Below are positions 9,714-21,248 of a stretch of DNA of 64,000 nt, piece by piece; the first letter of the stretch is position 1, and each line of letters opens with the position of its first letter. Below the pieces are notes generated by a model. The model did no database searches. It had not been told where the DNA came from and saw only the letters and a list, made by a program, of their open reading frames with translations. Origin of the DNA: an uncultured Clostridia bacterium (GTDB lineage: Bacteria > Bacillota > Clostridia > Christensenellales > Aristaeellaceae); assembly GCA_947596085.1 (NCBI GenBank), contig CANQEW010000007.1:1-64000 (forward strand), given 5' to 3'. Both the position numbers and the translations under genes were made by a program.

Positions 9714-10949
9714 TCATCGGGTTGGCAATGTTACGGTAATTGCGAGCGTTTGAGGATCGCGCATCGCCGCGGAGATTTTTCCCTTGTGGGTCGCTACAAT
9801 GGCGCTGGCAATGGAGAGGCCGAGACCGTAGCCGGGAGTCTTGGAGCTGCGCGAGCTGTCGCCACGGTAGAAGCGCTCAAACATGTTGTCCAACGTTTCT
9901 TGCGGGAGGTTCTCCACCGTGTTTTCGACGCTCAGGGCGATACCCTTCGGTCGCTTCTCCAGCGTCAAAGCGATGCGTCCGTCGGCGGTCGTATATTTGA
10001 TGGCATTGTCCAACAGGATGGAAACCAACTGAGAGATGCCCTTTTCGCTGCCGGTATAAGAGAGCATTGGCTCGATTCTCGCCTCAAAATGCTTGCCCTG
10101 GGTGCGCGCCAATGTTTGAAATGAACCCGCCGCTTCGCTCACTACGTCGGAAAGCGCAAATTCGATCATCTGGGTCTGGCTATCCTCTTCCAAGCGGGAG
10201 AGGGTGATCAGATCGTTGGTCAACCCTGCCAGTCGCTTCGACTGCTGACGGATGTCCGCGAGCCACTCGTTGTCCTCGCCCAGATCCATCGAGAGGATCT
10301 CTGCGTCGGCGTCGATGATGGTCAGCGGGGTCTTGAGTTCGTGACCGGCATCAGTGATGAAGCGGCGCTGTTTTTCGTAATTCTCCGAGAAAGGCTTTAC
10401 GATGCGCTTCGACAGCAGCACCGCCAGCGCAAATACCAGCATGTATCCGATCCACGAGATGACCACGCTGATGAGCAGCACCTGCCGTTGCGATTCCAGC
10501 AGGCGCCCGCAGTCGAGGAAGATCAGCTCCCGGCCGTCGCCCTGCGTGTCGCAGAGCAGGAAGCGATAGCTATCCGCGAAGCCGCGCTCCCGGCCCGAGG
10601 CGAGCGCGCGCCGGGCGTACTTGATCGCCATCGCCTCATCCACAGCCGCAATGCGCTCCACGTTGGCTTGGCCGGGCTCGCCATCCTCGTCCACCTGGAC
10701 GGTGAAGTAGCGCATCTCAAAGGGCAGCTCCGGCGAGCGAAAGCGGGGATTGGCCCTGCGCCAGTCGAGGCGGCTATGTTCGCCGGAACTGGGCCCGTCG
10801 CTGTCGCGCAGCAGCGCGAGCACGTTGTCCGCACCCCGCGCGATGCCCCGATAGTTCGTCGCGTTCAGCAGACCGATGATGAGTGTGAGCACCAGCAGGA
10901 GAGACAGCATCGAGATGCCGACCAGCTTGAACCGAAGTTTTCGGATCAT
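9714..10949 (-). CDS. Sensor histidine kinase
   Basis: Two N-terminal TM segments, FITDAGHELKTPLTIIDADAEIL (H box), LLDNAIKYT, GYGLGLSIA. Confidence 0.9.
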   Translation of the reverse strand: MIRKLRFKLVGISMLSLLLVLTLIIGLLNATNYRGIARGADNVLALLRDSDGPSSGEHSRLDWRRANPRFRSPELPFEMRYFTVQVDEDGEPGQANVERIAAVDEAMAIKYARRALASGRERGFADSYRFLLCDTQGDGRELIFLDCGRLLESQRQVLLISVVISWIGYMLVFALAVLLSKRIVKPFSENYEKQRRFITDAGHELKTPLTIIDADAEILSMDLGEDNEWLADIRQQSKRLAGLTNDLITLSRLEEDSQTQMIEFALSDVVSEAAGSFQTLARTQGKHFEARIEPMLSYTGSEKGISQLVSILLDNAIKYTTADGRIALTLEKRPKGIALSVENTVENLPQETLDNMFERFYRGDSSRSSKTPGYGLGLSIASAIVATHKGKISAAMRDPQTLAITVTLPTR

Positions 10950-11620
10950 GCGATTTCCTCCAGCGAATAGCCCGCGTTGCGCGTGGCTTTGATCTGAATG
11001 GTCGCGTGCAGCGCGGCGAGCTTCTTCCTCAGATAGGAGATGTAGACCCAAACCACGTTGACCGATACGTCCCTCTCACAGTTCCATATCTTTTCCAGAA
11101 ATCGCTCCGCAGAGATCAAAGCCTTCGGGTTGGACAGCAGCATCTCCATCATCTGATATTCCTTGCTCGCCAGCTTGAAGCTGCCGAAGGGGGAGGAGAG
11201 CTCGAAGCTGATCTGATCCAGCGTGATGTTTCCCAGCGAGAGCCTGGGCGTCGTCTGCTGGGTGCCGGAGCGCGTCATGGCCCGGATGCGCGCCAATAGC
11301 TCCTGGACGGCAAAGGGCTTGGTGAGGTAGTCGTTCGCGCCGCTATCCAGGCCGAGCACTACGTCGCTGACCTCGCTCTTGGCCGTGAGCATCAGAATCG
11401 GCAGCTTCAGTCCCCGCTCCCGCGCCCTTTGCAGTACCGTAACGCCGTCCATGCCGGGCATCATGATGTCGAGGATCGCCGCGTCGTAGACGCCTGAGCT
11501 CAGATAGTCCAGCGCGTCGATGCCATTGTTCACGGCCTCCGCCTCGTAGTTGTTCTTCTTCAATATGGCGATGATCGCCCGTGCCAGGGAACCTTCGTCC
11601 TCCGCCAGCAACAATCGCAT
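10946..11620 (-). CDS. OmpR-family response regulator
   Basis: MRLLLAEDEGSLARAI...AAILDIMMPGMDG, winged-helix C-terminus; 4-nt overlap with kinase. Confidence 0.9.
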   Translation of the reverse strand: MRLLLAEDEGSLARAIIAILKKNNYEAEAVNNGIDALDYLSSGVYDAAILDIMMPGMDGVTVLQRARERGLKLPILMLTAKSEVSDVVLGLDSGANDYLTKPFAVQELLARIRAMTRSGTQQTTPRLSLGNITLDQISFELSSPFGSFKLASKEYQMMEMLLSNPKALISAERFLEKIWNCERDVSVNVVWVYISYLRKKLAALHATIQIKATRNAGYSLEEIA

Positions 11621-11814
11621 GGGAATCCCTCCTTGCACACTTCAATACAATTATAGTATAGTTCCCTAACCTTAGTTCAAGTTAAAAATCGCTTCGTTCA
11701 CAAATTGTTCTCATGATTCCGCATCTCTGTTCACAGGTTGGCGCGAGTTTTCTTATTTATGTTTTAGGTTTGAAGCATATAATGAATCCATTCCAAGGAA
11801 AGGAAAGCTCTGTC

Positions 11815-12854
11815 ATGAACAAAGCACCCAAGCGGCGCAGGCGTTGGCCGCGCAGACTCATTTGGACACTCATCCTTCTTTTGATTCTGGCCGGGGTCGG
11901 CTATTACGCTTATACCTCGCTCAAACAGGAGTATACCGTCACCTATGACAGCTATACCGCCACCACCGGCAGCATCTCCAACGCTCTGAGCTTCAGTGGA
12001 AATTTACAGCTGGTTGACTCCGCCAGCTATACATCAAGCGCGAACACCAGCGTGCGCAAGGTCTACGTGGCTGCGGGCGACGAGGTATGCGAGGGCGATG
12101 ACCTGATCCGTCTGGCCAACGGTACGACCATCGAGGCCGATTTTGACGGGCGCGTGAATGTGCTGAGCGTAGTCGAGGGGGACGAGGTGCGCTCCGGCGA
12201 CGCGCTTTTGCAGATCGCGGACTTCGAACATCTACAGGTCGCGCTGCGGGTGGATGAGTACGACATCGGCGACGTGTCCGTGGGCCAGGCGTGCACCGTG
12301 ACCGCCACCGCCACCGAGCGGAGCTTCGAATCCGAAATCGCGTCCATCGATTACATCTCCGCCTCGGGCGGCAACGTGGCCTACTACACCGCTACCTGCG
12401 ATGTGGACGTGGGCGGCGGCACAGGCGTGTACCCCGGCATGCAGGTGACGGTCACCATCCCCCAGGAGGAGGCGGATAACGTAGTCGTGCTCAATATGAA
12501 CGCGCTCAGCTTCGACGCGCAGAACAGCGCCTTCGTTTACAAAAAGGACGAGGCGGGCGAGCTCATTGAAGTTCCCGTAGAGGTGGGCGTGAGCAACGGC
12601 AATTACGTGGAGATCAAAAGCGGACTCGTGGATGGCGACGAGGTGTTCGTCGAGAGCCAGGAGGAGGACGAGTCGAGTGGCCTGCTCGCCGGGCTGTTCG
12701 GCGGGCAGCAATTTAACCCCAACCAGAGCGGCATGAACCGCGGAAGCTTCCGGGGCGGCATGTCCGACACGGGTGGCTTTCCCGGCGGCGAGCGACCCAG
12801 CTTCGGTGGTGCGGGATCATCAGGCGGCTCCGCGCAGACGGGCGGTGGTCAGCC

Positions 12855-12858
<4 letters not shown>
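11815..12858 (+). CDS. Efflux periplasmic-adaptor subunit (MacA/HlyD-like) with Gly-rich C-tail
   Basis: MNKAPKRRRRWPRRLIWTLI TM start preceded by aaggaaagg; biotinyl/lipoyl-like repeats. Confidence 0.85.
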
Positions 12859-13539
<681 letters not shown>

Positions 13540-13547
<8 letters not shown>

Positions 13548-14751
13548 ATCCATCCTTGGCGGCTTCGTGATGCTGTGGGAGTGCGTGCGCATGTCGCTTT
13601 CCAACATCGCCGGGAACCGCATGCGCTCCTTCCTCACCGTGCTGGGAATCCTGATCGGCGTCTCGGCGGTGATCGCGCTGATCACCACGGTGTCGGGCGT
13701 GTCGGGCTCGCTGTCCTCATCGTTCTCCTCGATGGGCGCGGGCACGCTGTCGGTAAACGTCACTGGCAGCGACCTCAAATCCGGCATGACCGCGGAGGAT
13801 TTCGACGAGTTGCGCGCGCTGGAGATCGTGGACGGCATCACGCCCAAAGTGTCGCTCAACGCCCGTGTGTCTCGCGGCGGCGACTACGATACCGGCATCT
13901 CCGTCTCCGGCCGTAACGCCTATTATTTTCAGATGAACCCCGACGCCATCGAGCGCGGGCGCACGTTGAGCTTCATCGACGAGGACAACAGCTCCTACGT
14001 CTGCTGGATCAACGCGGAGATGGTCGAAACCTTCTTCTTCGGCGTCGATCCCGTGGGCGAACAACTCTACATTTCCGGCGTGCCCTTCCTGGTGGCGGGC
14101 ATCCTATCGGACGAGCAGGGCGAGAGCATCGCCGAGCTGATGAGCGGCGGTGCGGACATCGTGATTCCCTACACCACCGCCCTCAAGATGAACAACGAGA
14201 GCGTCGTCACGTCGTTTACCGTGTACCTCTCGGGCGGCGCGGATTCCGAAGCGGCGGCGGATGAGATCGAGGCTGCGATGGACGCCATGTTCAGTTTCGA
14301 GGACGATTGTTTCACCGTCACCACCATGTCCGGCATAGAGGACACGATGGAGGAGATGCTGGGCATGATGACCGCGCTGCTGGCGGGCATCGCGTCGATT
14401 GCGCTTGTGGTGGGCGGCATCGGCATCATGAACATGATGCTGACCACCGTGACTGAGCGCACCGTGGAGATCGGCCTGAAGAAGGCGCTGGGCGCGCTGC
14501 CCTGGCAAATTCAGGCGCAGTTCTTAATTGAATCGTTCCTGCTTTCGATGATCGGCGGCATAGCGGGCGTGGCGCTGGGACTGATTCTGTCCTTTGCCAT
14601 GTGCCGGGTGCTGGGCACCGATTTTGCGCTGTCCATGGGCGCGATTGCGCTGGGCACGGGCTTCTCGGCGGCCGTGGGCATCATCTTCGGCTGGGTGCCC
14701 GCGCGCAAGGCAAGCAAATTGAACCCCATCGACGCATTGCGTTCGATATAA
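13540..14751 (+). CDS. ABC transporter permease (MacB-like, FtsX domain)
   Basis: MRSFLTVLGILIGVSAVIAL; GGIGIMNMMLTTVTERTVEIGLKKALGA. Confidence 0.9.
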
Positions 14752-14777
14752 CAACGATGATTGAGGAGGAAATCACC

Positions 14778-16079
14778 ATGAAACACATCTCACGTATCCT
14801 GTCCGTCCTGATCGCGCTCGCGCTGCTTGCGCCCTGCGCGCTGGCCGAGAGCCTGAGCTTTTCCGGCACCGTGACCGCCGCGCGCACCGTAGAGATCTAC
14901 GCGCCCATCGGCGGCACCGTGGAGAGCGTAGATGCCGAAGTGGGCCAGACCGTCCATGCGGGAGACGCCGTGGCGACGCTCTCCACACAAAAGGTCTACG
15001 CCAGCGAAGCCGGAACGATCACCGGCGTCTTCGGCCAGCCCGGTGACAGCGCCGAGACGGTGGGCGAGCGCTACGGCGCGGTGATGTACATCGAGGGCGA
15101 GAGCGTCTATACCATCGCCGCGTCCACCGAGAACGCCTACAACGCCACCGCCAACAAATTCGTGCATGTGGGCGAGGCAGTCTACCTCTCCTGCTACTCC
15201 GACAGCTCCCACACCGGCACGGGCGTGATCACCGCCATCGAGGGCACGGATTACTCCGTGGACGTGACCAGCGGCGCGTTTCTGGTGGGCGAGACGGTGA
15301 GCGTCTATCGCGGCGACAGCGCCGTGGCCGCGAACCGCATCGGCCGGGGCACGCTCACGCGCAAGAATCCCACCGCCGTCACCGCCCAGGGCAGCATCGT
15401 GTCCCTTGCCGTCGCCAACGGGGATGTGGTGCGGCGCGGCGATCTGCTCTTTGAAACGCTGACCGGCGGCTTTGACGGGCTATACATGAGCGGTACGCAG
15501 ATCACCGCACCCGAGGACGGCGTGATCGCGCAGATCAACGCCCAGCAGGGCAGCCCCATCGAGAAGGACAGCGTAGCGGCGGTGCTCTATCCCAGCGACG
15601 CCATGCGCATCGAGGCGCAGGTGAACGAAAGCGATCTGGGGCTGATCGCCGTGGGCGATCCGGTGAGTGTTGAACTGCTCTGGAATCAGGATGAGGAAGT
15701 GCGCTACGATGGCGTAATTTCAATGATCTCCGCACTGGCGGACGAGAGTGAAGGCGGCGGTGCGAGCGGCGAGATGGAAGCGGAATCCGAGGCGACGACC
15801 TACACCGTCTACATCGACTTCACGCCTGACGCGAACACCCGCTATGGCATGAGCGCGGTCATCACCACCTTTGATAGACAGGATGGTTCCGAGGAGAACG
15901 AATCCATTGAGGTGCCCTCCAAGGATGAGGAGAGCGCGAATTCCGAGGCGGAGACCTTCGGTGAGCAACGGCGCGAGCGTCCGGAGAACATGGATAAGGG
16001 TGGCAACTTCCCCGGCGGGGCGCTGGGGGACCTCCCGGATGAAATGAACGGCGCGCCAGAGGAGACGGACGATGAATAA
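14778..16079 (+). CDS. Secreted HlyD-like adaptor, second copy
   Basis: MKHISRILSVLIALALLAPCALA signal peptide; SFSGTVTAARTVEIYAPIGGTVESVDAEVGQTVHAGDAVATL. Confidence 0.8.
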   Translation: MKHISRILSVLIALALLAPCALAESLSFSGTVTAARTVEIYAPIGGTVESVDAEVGQTVHAGDAVATLSTQKVYASEAGTITGVFGQPGDSAETVGERYGAVMYIEGESVYTIAASTENAYNATANKFVHVGEAVYLSCYSDSSHTGTGVITAIEGTDYSVDVTSGAFLVGETVSVYRGDSAVAANRIGRGTLTRKNPTAVTAQGSIVSLAVANGDVVRRGDLLFETLTGGFDGLYMSGTQITAPEDGVIAQINAQQGSPIEKDSVAAVLYPSDAMRIEAQVNESDLGLIAVGDPVSVELLWNQDEEVRYDGVISMISALADESEGGGASGEMEAESEATTYTVYIDFTPDANTRYGMSAVITTFDRQDGSEENESIEVPSKDEESANSEAETFGEQRRERPENMDKGGNFPGGALGDLPDEMNGAPEETDDE

Positions 16080-17394
16080 ACGCCTGCTCGCGTTGCTGCT
16101 GACGCTCACGCTCGCACTGGCTTGCGTCTGCCTGGCCGAGGACGCTTCCGCGCCCGGTGAAACCGAACCCCAAACCCAGGATCCCGCGCCCCAGCCTACA
16201 CAGGAGCCGGCGGAGGTGCCGACCGAGGCGCCGGCGGAAGCTCCAACCGCAGCGCCAACTGAGAAGCCTGCGGAAGAATCTTCCGAAGTTCCCTCCGAAG
16301 AACCGGCGCCATCACCCACGCCCGAACCCGGCGAGGTGGAAGCGACCACACCGGAGGTCAATCCGACTTCCACCCCGGAGTCCGCTCCCACCGATACCTC
16401 GGGGCCTATTCCCACCGACTCTCCCGAGCCTGCCCCCACTGATACCTCGGAGCCGGAGACCACCCCTGCTCCCGACGCCTCGCCAACTCCCGTGCCCGGC
16501 TTCGCCATACTGCCAGAGGCCGGAGTACAGCGAGAGGATGGCGTCTGGCTCCTCTCCTTCGCCGCGCCTGAGGACGAGCTCACGTTCCGCTGGACGTCGG
16601 TCGATGGAGCGTCGAGCTATGAATGGATGCTGATGGACGGAGAGGGGCAACTCCTGCTTTCCGGAAGCCAGGCCGAAACAGAGCTGAAGCTGACGGCGCG
16701 GGACTGCGGCGAGGGGACGCGAACGCTGATCGTGCGCGCGCGGACGAGCGAGTCGGAGGAGGACATCGGGGAGGCGCGCCTTGACTTCGAGCTGACTGCC
16801 CAGGGCGGCGCGCTGCCCGGCTTTCCCGGCGGCAGGCCCGGAGGCTTCGGCGGTTTCACCGGCGGCAGGTCCTCCAGCGGCGCAGGCTTTGATGGTGACA
16901 TGCCGCAGGAGGAGCAGGGTTTCCACGTCACGCCCGGCGTGGCGCTGACCGACGCCCACGCCTCTGGCTCAAAGGATATGTCCAACTATGGCGCGGCAAA
17001 TCTGAGTTTGTCGGAAGATCCCGTCGCCTGGCTTGCGTTGAGCGGCGATGCGGCGGACGTTCGCCGGGCGGATGGGAATAGCTTCACCGCCGCGCTCGAA
17101 GAAGATACGTTGACGCTCTCCTGTAGCGATGCAACGGCCGAGTGGGTTGTCAATCCCTTGGCGCTGACAGCCCTTCGTCAGAGCGGCGTTGCGGCGCTAA
17201 AGCTGAACTTCGGGGCGGAGAGCGTCGCGCTGCCCACCGATTTGGAGTTCACGGGCGCTGTCTACGCGAGCTATCGGATGCAAGGTTACGTCTCCAAGGA
17301 TTTTGAGCTGCACATCTCCCTGCGTGGCATCACGACCGTCGTGGATGACGAAACCTATGCGCTGGACAGTACATATGAACTGATCCAAATGTGA
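16072..17394 (+). CDS. Secreted protein with Pro/Glu/Thr-rich linker, Fn3-like segment and Gly-rich stretch
   Basis: Signal peptide MNKRLLALLLTLTLALACVCLA; TEAPAEAPTAAPTEKPAEE...; start overlaps upstream stop. Confidence 0.7.
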   Translation: MNKRLLALLLTLTLALACVCLAEDASAPGETEPQTQDPAPQPTQEPAEVPTEAPAEAPTAAPTEKPAEESSEVPSEEPAPSPTPEPGEVEATTPEVNPTSTPESAPTDTSGPIPTDSPEPAPTDTSEPETTPAPDASPTPVPGFAILPEAGVQREDGVWLLSFAAPEDELTFRWTSVDGASSYEWMLMDGEGQLLLSGSQAETELKLTARDCGEGTRTLIVRARTSESEEDIGEARLDFELTAQGGALPGFPGGRPGGFGGFTGGRSSSGAGFDGDMPQEEQGFHVTPGVALTDAHASGSKDMSNYGAANLSLSEDPVAWLALSGDAADVRRADGNSFTAALEEDTLTLSCSDATAEWVVNPLALTALRQSGVAALKLNFGAESVALPTDLEFTGAVYASYRMQGYVSKDFELHISLRGITTVVDDETYALDSTYELIQM

Positions 17395-17404
17395 GGATGA
17401 TTCG

Positions 17405-18403
17405 ATGAAAACACGAATTTTCGCCCTGCTGTTCCTATCTTTTCTCCTGACAAACACCGCCATGGCCGAGGTATACGCGGGAACCACGGTCGCGGCCGAG
17501 ACCGTTGCGGTCGCGGCGAAATCCGGCGGGACGGTGAGCGCCGTCTACGCGTGCGCGGGGGAAATCGTCGAAGAAGGAGCGACGCTTGCACAGCTGCGCA
17601 CAAATAAGGTGTATGCTGCCGAGAACGGCACAGTAGCGCGAATCCTTGCCGGGGAGGGTGAAAAGATCGACGGCACGGTACTGGAGCTTTCGCCCGTTTC
17701 GCGGTACACGATCTATTGCACCGTTGATGAAGCATATCAATCGGCGGCAAGCACGTTTGTACGCAATGGAGAATCGCTCTATATTCGCTGTACCTCCAAC
17801 GGAACGCACCGGGGCACAGGACGGATTACACAGATCGACGCGGCAGAATATACTGTGGAAGCGACCGGTGGTGAGTTCTATGTGGGTGAGACGGTCTATC
17901 TCTACCGGGACGCGGACTTTACCAGCTCCCGGCGCGTGGGCATCGGTACAGTAGTTTCCGCCGACCCGCAGAGCTATGAGGCGCAGGGTTATCTCACCCG
18001 CCTGCATGTGCAGGAGGGCGAGTACGTGGAGCGCGGCGAGTTGCTCTACGAATACGCCAAAGGTGCGCAGACGGAGCTTTCGGCTCCCGTCACCGGCATT
18101 GTCATCGAAGCAGCGAACGGCGGGGATGCGCTTCAGGCAGAACAAACTGCCGTCACCCTCGTGCCCATCGATCAGATTGAGGTAGAGATTCAAGTTGAAG
18201 AATCTGATGCCGCACACCTCAGTCCGGGTGATACCGTGTCTTTAATTTACGCTGATGATTCGACCGAGACCCCCGTCGCCGGCACGGTGGAGCGCGTTTC
18301 GCAAATCGCTCGGAATGAACAATATACCGTTCGTATCCGGCCGGAAACGGTTCCGCATCGGCTTGGATTGACAGTAAATGTGCGGACTGGAGAAAGCCGA
18401 TGA
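17405..18403 (+). CDS. Secreted HlyD-like adaptor, third copy (paralog of 14778-16079)
   Basis: AGTTVAAETVAVAAKSGGTVSAVYACAGEIVEEGATLAQLRTNKVYAAENGTV, colinear with second adaptor. Confidence 0.75.
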   Translation: MKTRIFALLFLSFLLTNTAMAEVYAGTTVAAETVAVAAKSGGTVSAVYACAGEIVEEGATLAQLRTNKVYAAENGTVARILAGEGEKIDGTVLELSPVSRYTIYCTVDEAYQSAASTFVRNGESLYIRCTSNGTHRGTGRITQIDAAEYTVEATGGEFYVGETVYLYRDADFTSSRRVGIGTVVSADPQSYEAQGYLTRLHVQEGEYVERGELLYEYAKGAQTELSAPVTGIVIEAANGGDALQAEQTAVTLVPIDQIEVEIQVEESDAAHLSPGDTVSLIYADDSTETPVAGTVERVSQIARNEQYTVRIRPETVPHRLGLTVNVRTGESR

Positions 18404-18497
18404 CGAAAACATTCCGATTGGCCGAATTCTAGCAATTTCTTCTCTGATTATTTGAAGACATATCTCTCTTATTATGTGGATACAAACCGGCATCATT

Positions 18498-18528
18498 TTA
18501 AAAGTGTGCATGGCATGCACACTTTTAA
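18498..18528. terminator. Perfect 15-bp palindrome, probable terminator or IS left-end structure
   Basis: TTAAAAGTGTGCATG-G-CATGCACACTTTTAA. Confidence 0.5.
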
Positions 18529-18557
18529 TATTTAGTAAGAAATACCTTTGACAATAT

Positions 18558-19013
18558 TTGTCAGTCACGAAGTGGAATTGCAAATACCATACCGTATTTG
18601 CGCCGAAGTACCGGGGGCAAGTAATCTACGAAGAATTACGAGCAAAGATTGGGCAGATACTACGAAAACTATGCAAGCAAAAAGAGATCGAGATACACAA
18701 AGCGAACGCATGCCCGGACCATATCCACATGCTGGTAAGTATACCGCCGAAGATAAGTGTATCCGTATGCAGTAGGATACTTGAAGGGAAAAAGTTTGCT
18801 AATGATATTTGACCGGCATGCGAATATGAAGTACAAGTACGGGAATCGGTTTTTCTGGTATAGAGGATATTACGTAGATGCAGTAGGAAGGATCAAGAGG
18901 CGATCGCGCGGTATATCCAGAACCAGCAACAGGAGGGATATAGCGAACGATCAAATCAGCATAAAGGAGTTAATCGACCCGTTTACGGGGGAGCCGGTAA
19001 AAGGGGCAAGAAA
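18558..19013 (+). pseudogene. Frameshifted IS200/IS605-type TnpA transposase
   Basis: NCKYHTVFAPKYRGQVIYEEL...CPDHIHMLVSIPPKISVS / YLKGKSLLMIFDRHANMKYKYGNRFFWYRGYYVDAVG / DQEAIARYIQNQQQEGY in successive frames. Confidence 0.85.
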
Positions 19014-19142
19014 TAACCCCAAAGGGGCTAGAAGTACGGGCCGTCCCTTGAGGGGCAGCCCGTAGAGGATCAAGCAGTTGGCAGACCATTCGATGCGCCT
19101 GAGGCGCTTCGCTAGTACTGGGCCCTTCTAGGGCCTGCTCAT

Positions 19143-19163
19143 ACCACCGGCTCAGCCGGTGGT
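19143..19163. mobile_element. IS200/IS605 right-end hairpin
   Basis: ACCACCGGC-TCA-GCCGGTGGT, perfect 9-bp stem downstream of the transposase remnant. Confidence 0.65.
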
Positions 19164-19180
19164 CGTGATTTGGGTCGCGG

Positions 19181-20371
19181 TTACAGCTGCACCGAAATGT
19201 GCTCTTCCTTGATGTTGTGCTTCTTTGCGTAACCGGTGAGCATCAGCGTCAGCGCGCCGTCGCCGGTGACGTTGCAGGCGGTGCCGAAGGAATCCTGCAG
19301 CGCGAAGATGGTCAGCATCAGCGCGGTGCCGGTGGCGTCGAAGCCCAGCACCGAGGTGATCAGGCCCAGCGAGGCCATGACCGTTCCGCCCGGCACACCC
19401 GGCGCGCCGATGGCGAACACGCCCAGCAGCAGGCAGAACAGCACCATCTGGCCGAAGCCCGGCAGCGAACCGTAGAGGATCTTCGAGACAACCATCACGA
19501 AGAACGTCTCCGTCAGCACCGAACCGCACAGATGGATGTTCGCGAACAGCGGAATGCCGAAGTCCACCATGTCGCTTCTAAGCACCTTGCTCTTCTTGGC
19601 GCAGCTCAGCGCCACGGACAGCGTGGCGGCGGAGCTCATGGTGCCGACCGCGGTCAGGTAAGCCGGGCCGTAGTGCTTGAGCACCTCCATCGGGTTTTCG
19701 CCGGAATAGGCGCCCGCGGTGCCGTACAGCACGGCCAGCCAGAGGTAATGGCCCAGCATGACGATCAGGATGACCTTCACGAATACCGGGAACTGACCGG
19801 TGATGGTTCCATCATAGGCCAAGCCGCAGAAGGTGGTGGCGATGAAGAAGGGCAGGATCGGGATGACGACCTTCGTCACGATCTGCAGAACGATCTTCTG
19901 GAATTCGTCGAGCAGCTTAATGACGGTCGTCGCCTTCGTCCACACGGCGGAAAGGCCCAGCAGCACGGAGATCACCAGCGCGCTCATCACCGGCATGATC
20001 TGCGGGATGTCGAGCTGGAATGCCACCGCCGGCAGCTCCTTCAATCCGTCCACGTTGCTGACGATGTTCAGATGCGGAATGATGCCGAAACCCGCCAGCA
20101 TCGAGAGCAGCGCGGCCAGAATCGACGACACGTAGGCGATGATCAGCGCCACCGTCAGCATGCGCGACGCGCTGTTGCCCAGTTTCGTGATCGACGGCGC
20201 GATGAAGCCGATGATGATCAGCGGCACGCAGAAGTTGATGAGCTGGCCCATGATATACTTCAGGGTCACGATCACGGTCATCAGCCCCGCCGGGGCCACC
20301 AGACCCACGACGATGCCGATCACCAGCGCGAGCAGCAGCCGGAACGGCAGGCTTTTCAAAACCTTACTCAC
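19181..20371 (-). CDS. Dicarboxylate/amino acid:cation symporter (DAACS family)
   Basis: Multiple TM; INFCVPLIIIGFIAPSITKLG; GTG start preceded by AAAGGGGAG. Confidence 0.85.
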   Translation of the reverse strand: MSKVLKSLPFRLLLALVIGIVVGLVAPAGLMTVIVTLKYIMGQLINFCVPLIIIGFIAPSITKLGNSASRMLTVALIIAYVSSILAALLSMLAGFGIIPHLNIVSNVDGLKELPAVAFQLDIPQIMPVMSALVISVLLGLSAVWTKATTVIKLLDEFQKIVLQIVTKVVIPILPFFIATTFCGLAYDGTITGQFPVFVKVILIVMLGHYLWLAVLYGTAGAYSGENPMEVLKHYGPAYLTAVGTMSSAATLSVALSCAKKSKVLRSDMVDFGIPLFANIHLCGSVLTETFFVMVVSKILYGSLPGFGQMVLFCLLLGVFAIGAPGVPGGTVMASLGLITSVLGFDATGTALMLTIFALQDSFGTACNVTGDGALTLMLTGYAKKHNIKEEHISVQL

Positions 20372-20925
20372 AAATAACTCCCCTTTCAAACTTCCTGTTT
20401 TTTAGTATAGTCTCCCCTGGTCTTCCATGCGCGGCGAAATTTTCCGCTCCCCTTCCCTCCTTTGTGCCATCTCCAATCTTAAATCCCCATTCGGGATTTG
20501 CATTCGCCTTATTTTAACATGTATCGGCATTTTTTGCAATATATATCCTCAAATAAACTTTGAAAATGAAGCATTTCTTCTAAATATATTGATTTTATAG
20601 GTTAAAATTTTTCGACTGTTGACAAAATTAAGGGCAGAATCTTTTATGCGAAAGCTGAATGGACCAAATCGAGCTTCAACGGGACGCTTCCATGAACGGA
20701 ACCATTCTAATTTCCCATGCTTATTGCGAGAATCGCCCGATTTCCGCGCGCCGGCCGCGCGCAGAAATCCACGGTTGGCCGCAGCGGGAACGGAAGCGCA
20801 TTCGTTCCGCGAATTGCGGACTTCCGCGCGACCATTGCCGCGAGCGCGCGGAGGTTATCGGGTAAAGCTTCGACCAAAATCGCCGTTATTTTTTCGAGAA
20901 GCGAAAAACCGTTGCGCTTTTATTC

Positions 20926-20954
20926 TTGACATGAACATTCGAAACCGCTATAAT
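20926..20954 (+). promoter_or_regulatory. Sigma-70-type promoter for leuCDB leader
   Basis: TTGACA - 17 nt - TATAAT. Confidence 0.8.
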
Positions 20955-21101
20955 TCAGAATATGGATGTTTTCCGTTTAATCTGAGGAAGGGCGAGCGAG
21001 CGATGCGGGCGGCCGCTGTCATGCGCATTCTCGCCGCGGCTTACGGCGCTTCGGGTTCTTGCTGAAAGTTTTGCCCGCCTCTGAGATGTTTCGGCGTCCG
21101 G

Positions 21102-21165
21102 CGCAGTCCCGCGAGGGGATCGCCGACAGAGGACTGCGGCCTGAGCTTTCAGGCCGCAGTTTTTT
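21102..21165 (+). promoter_or_regulatory. Attenuator: competing antiterminator and Rho-independent terminator in leu leader
   Basis: CGCAGTCC (21102-21109) can pair with GGACTGCG (21131-21138), which overlaps terminator stem ACTGCGGCCTGA/TCAGGCCGCAGT + T6. Confidence 0.65.
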
Positions 21166-21248
21166 ACGCCGCGGCCCCCGCGACAGATTCGGCATCCGGG
21201 CCGCCTTTCGCGATTCGGACCATCAACGCACAAGGAGGGACCTTATCC

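Noticed and set aside
20619-21065. 148-aa plus-strand ORF upstream of leuC
   Set aside because: Spans the consensus promoter and a hairpin-rich noncoding region; composition not protein-like.
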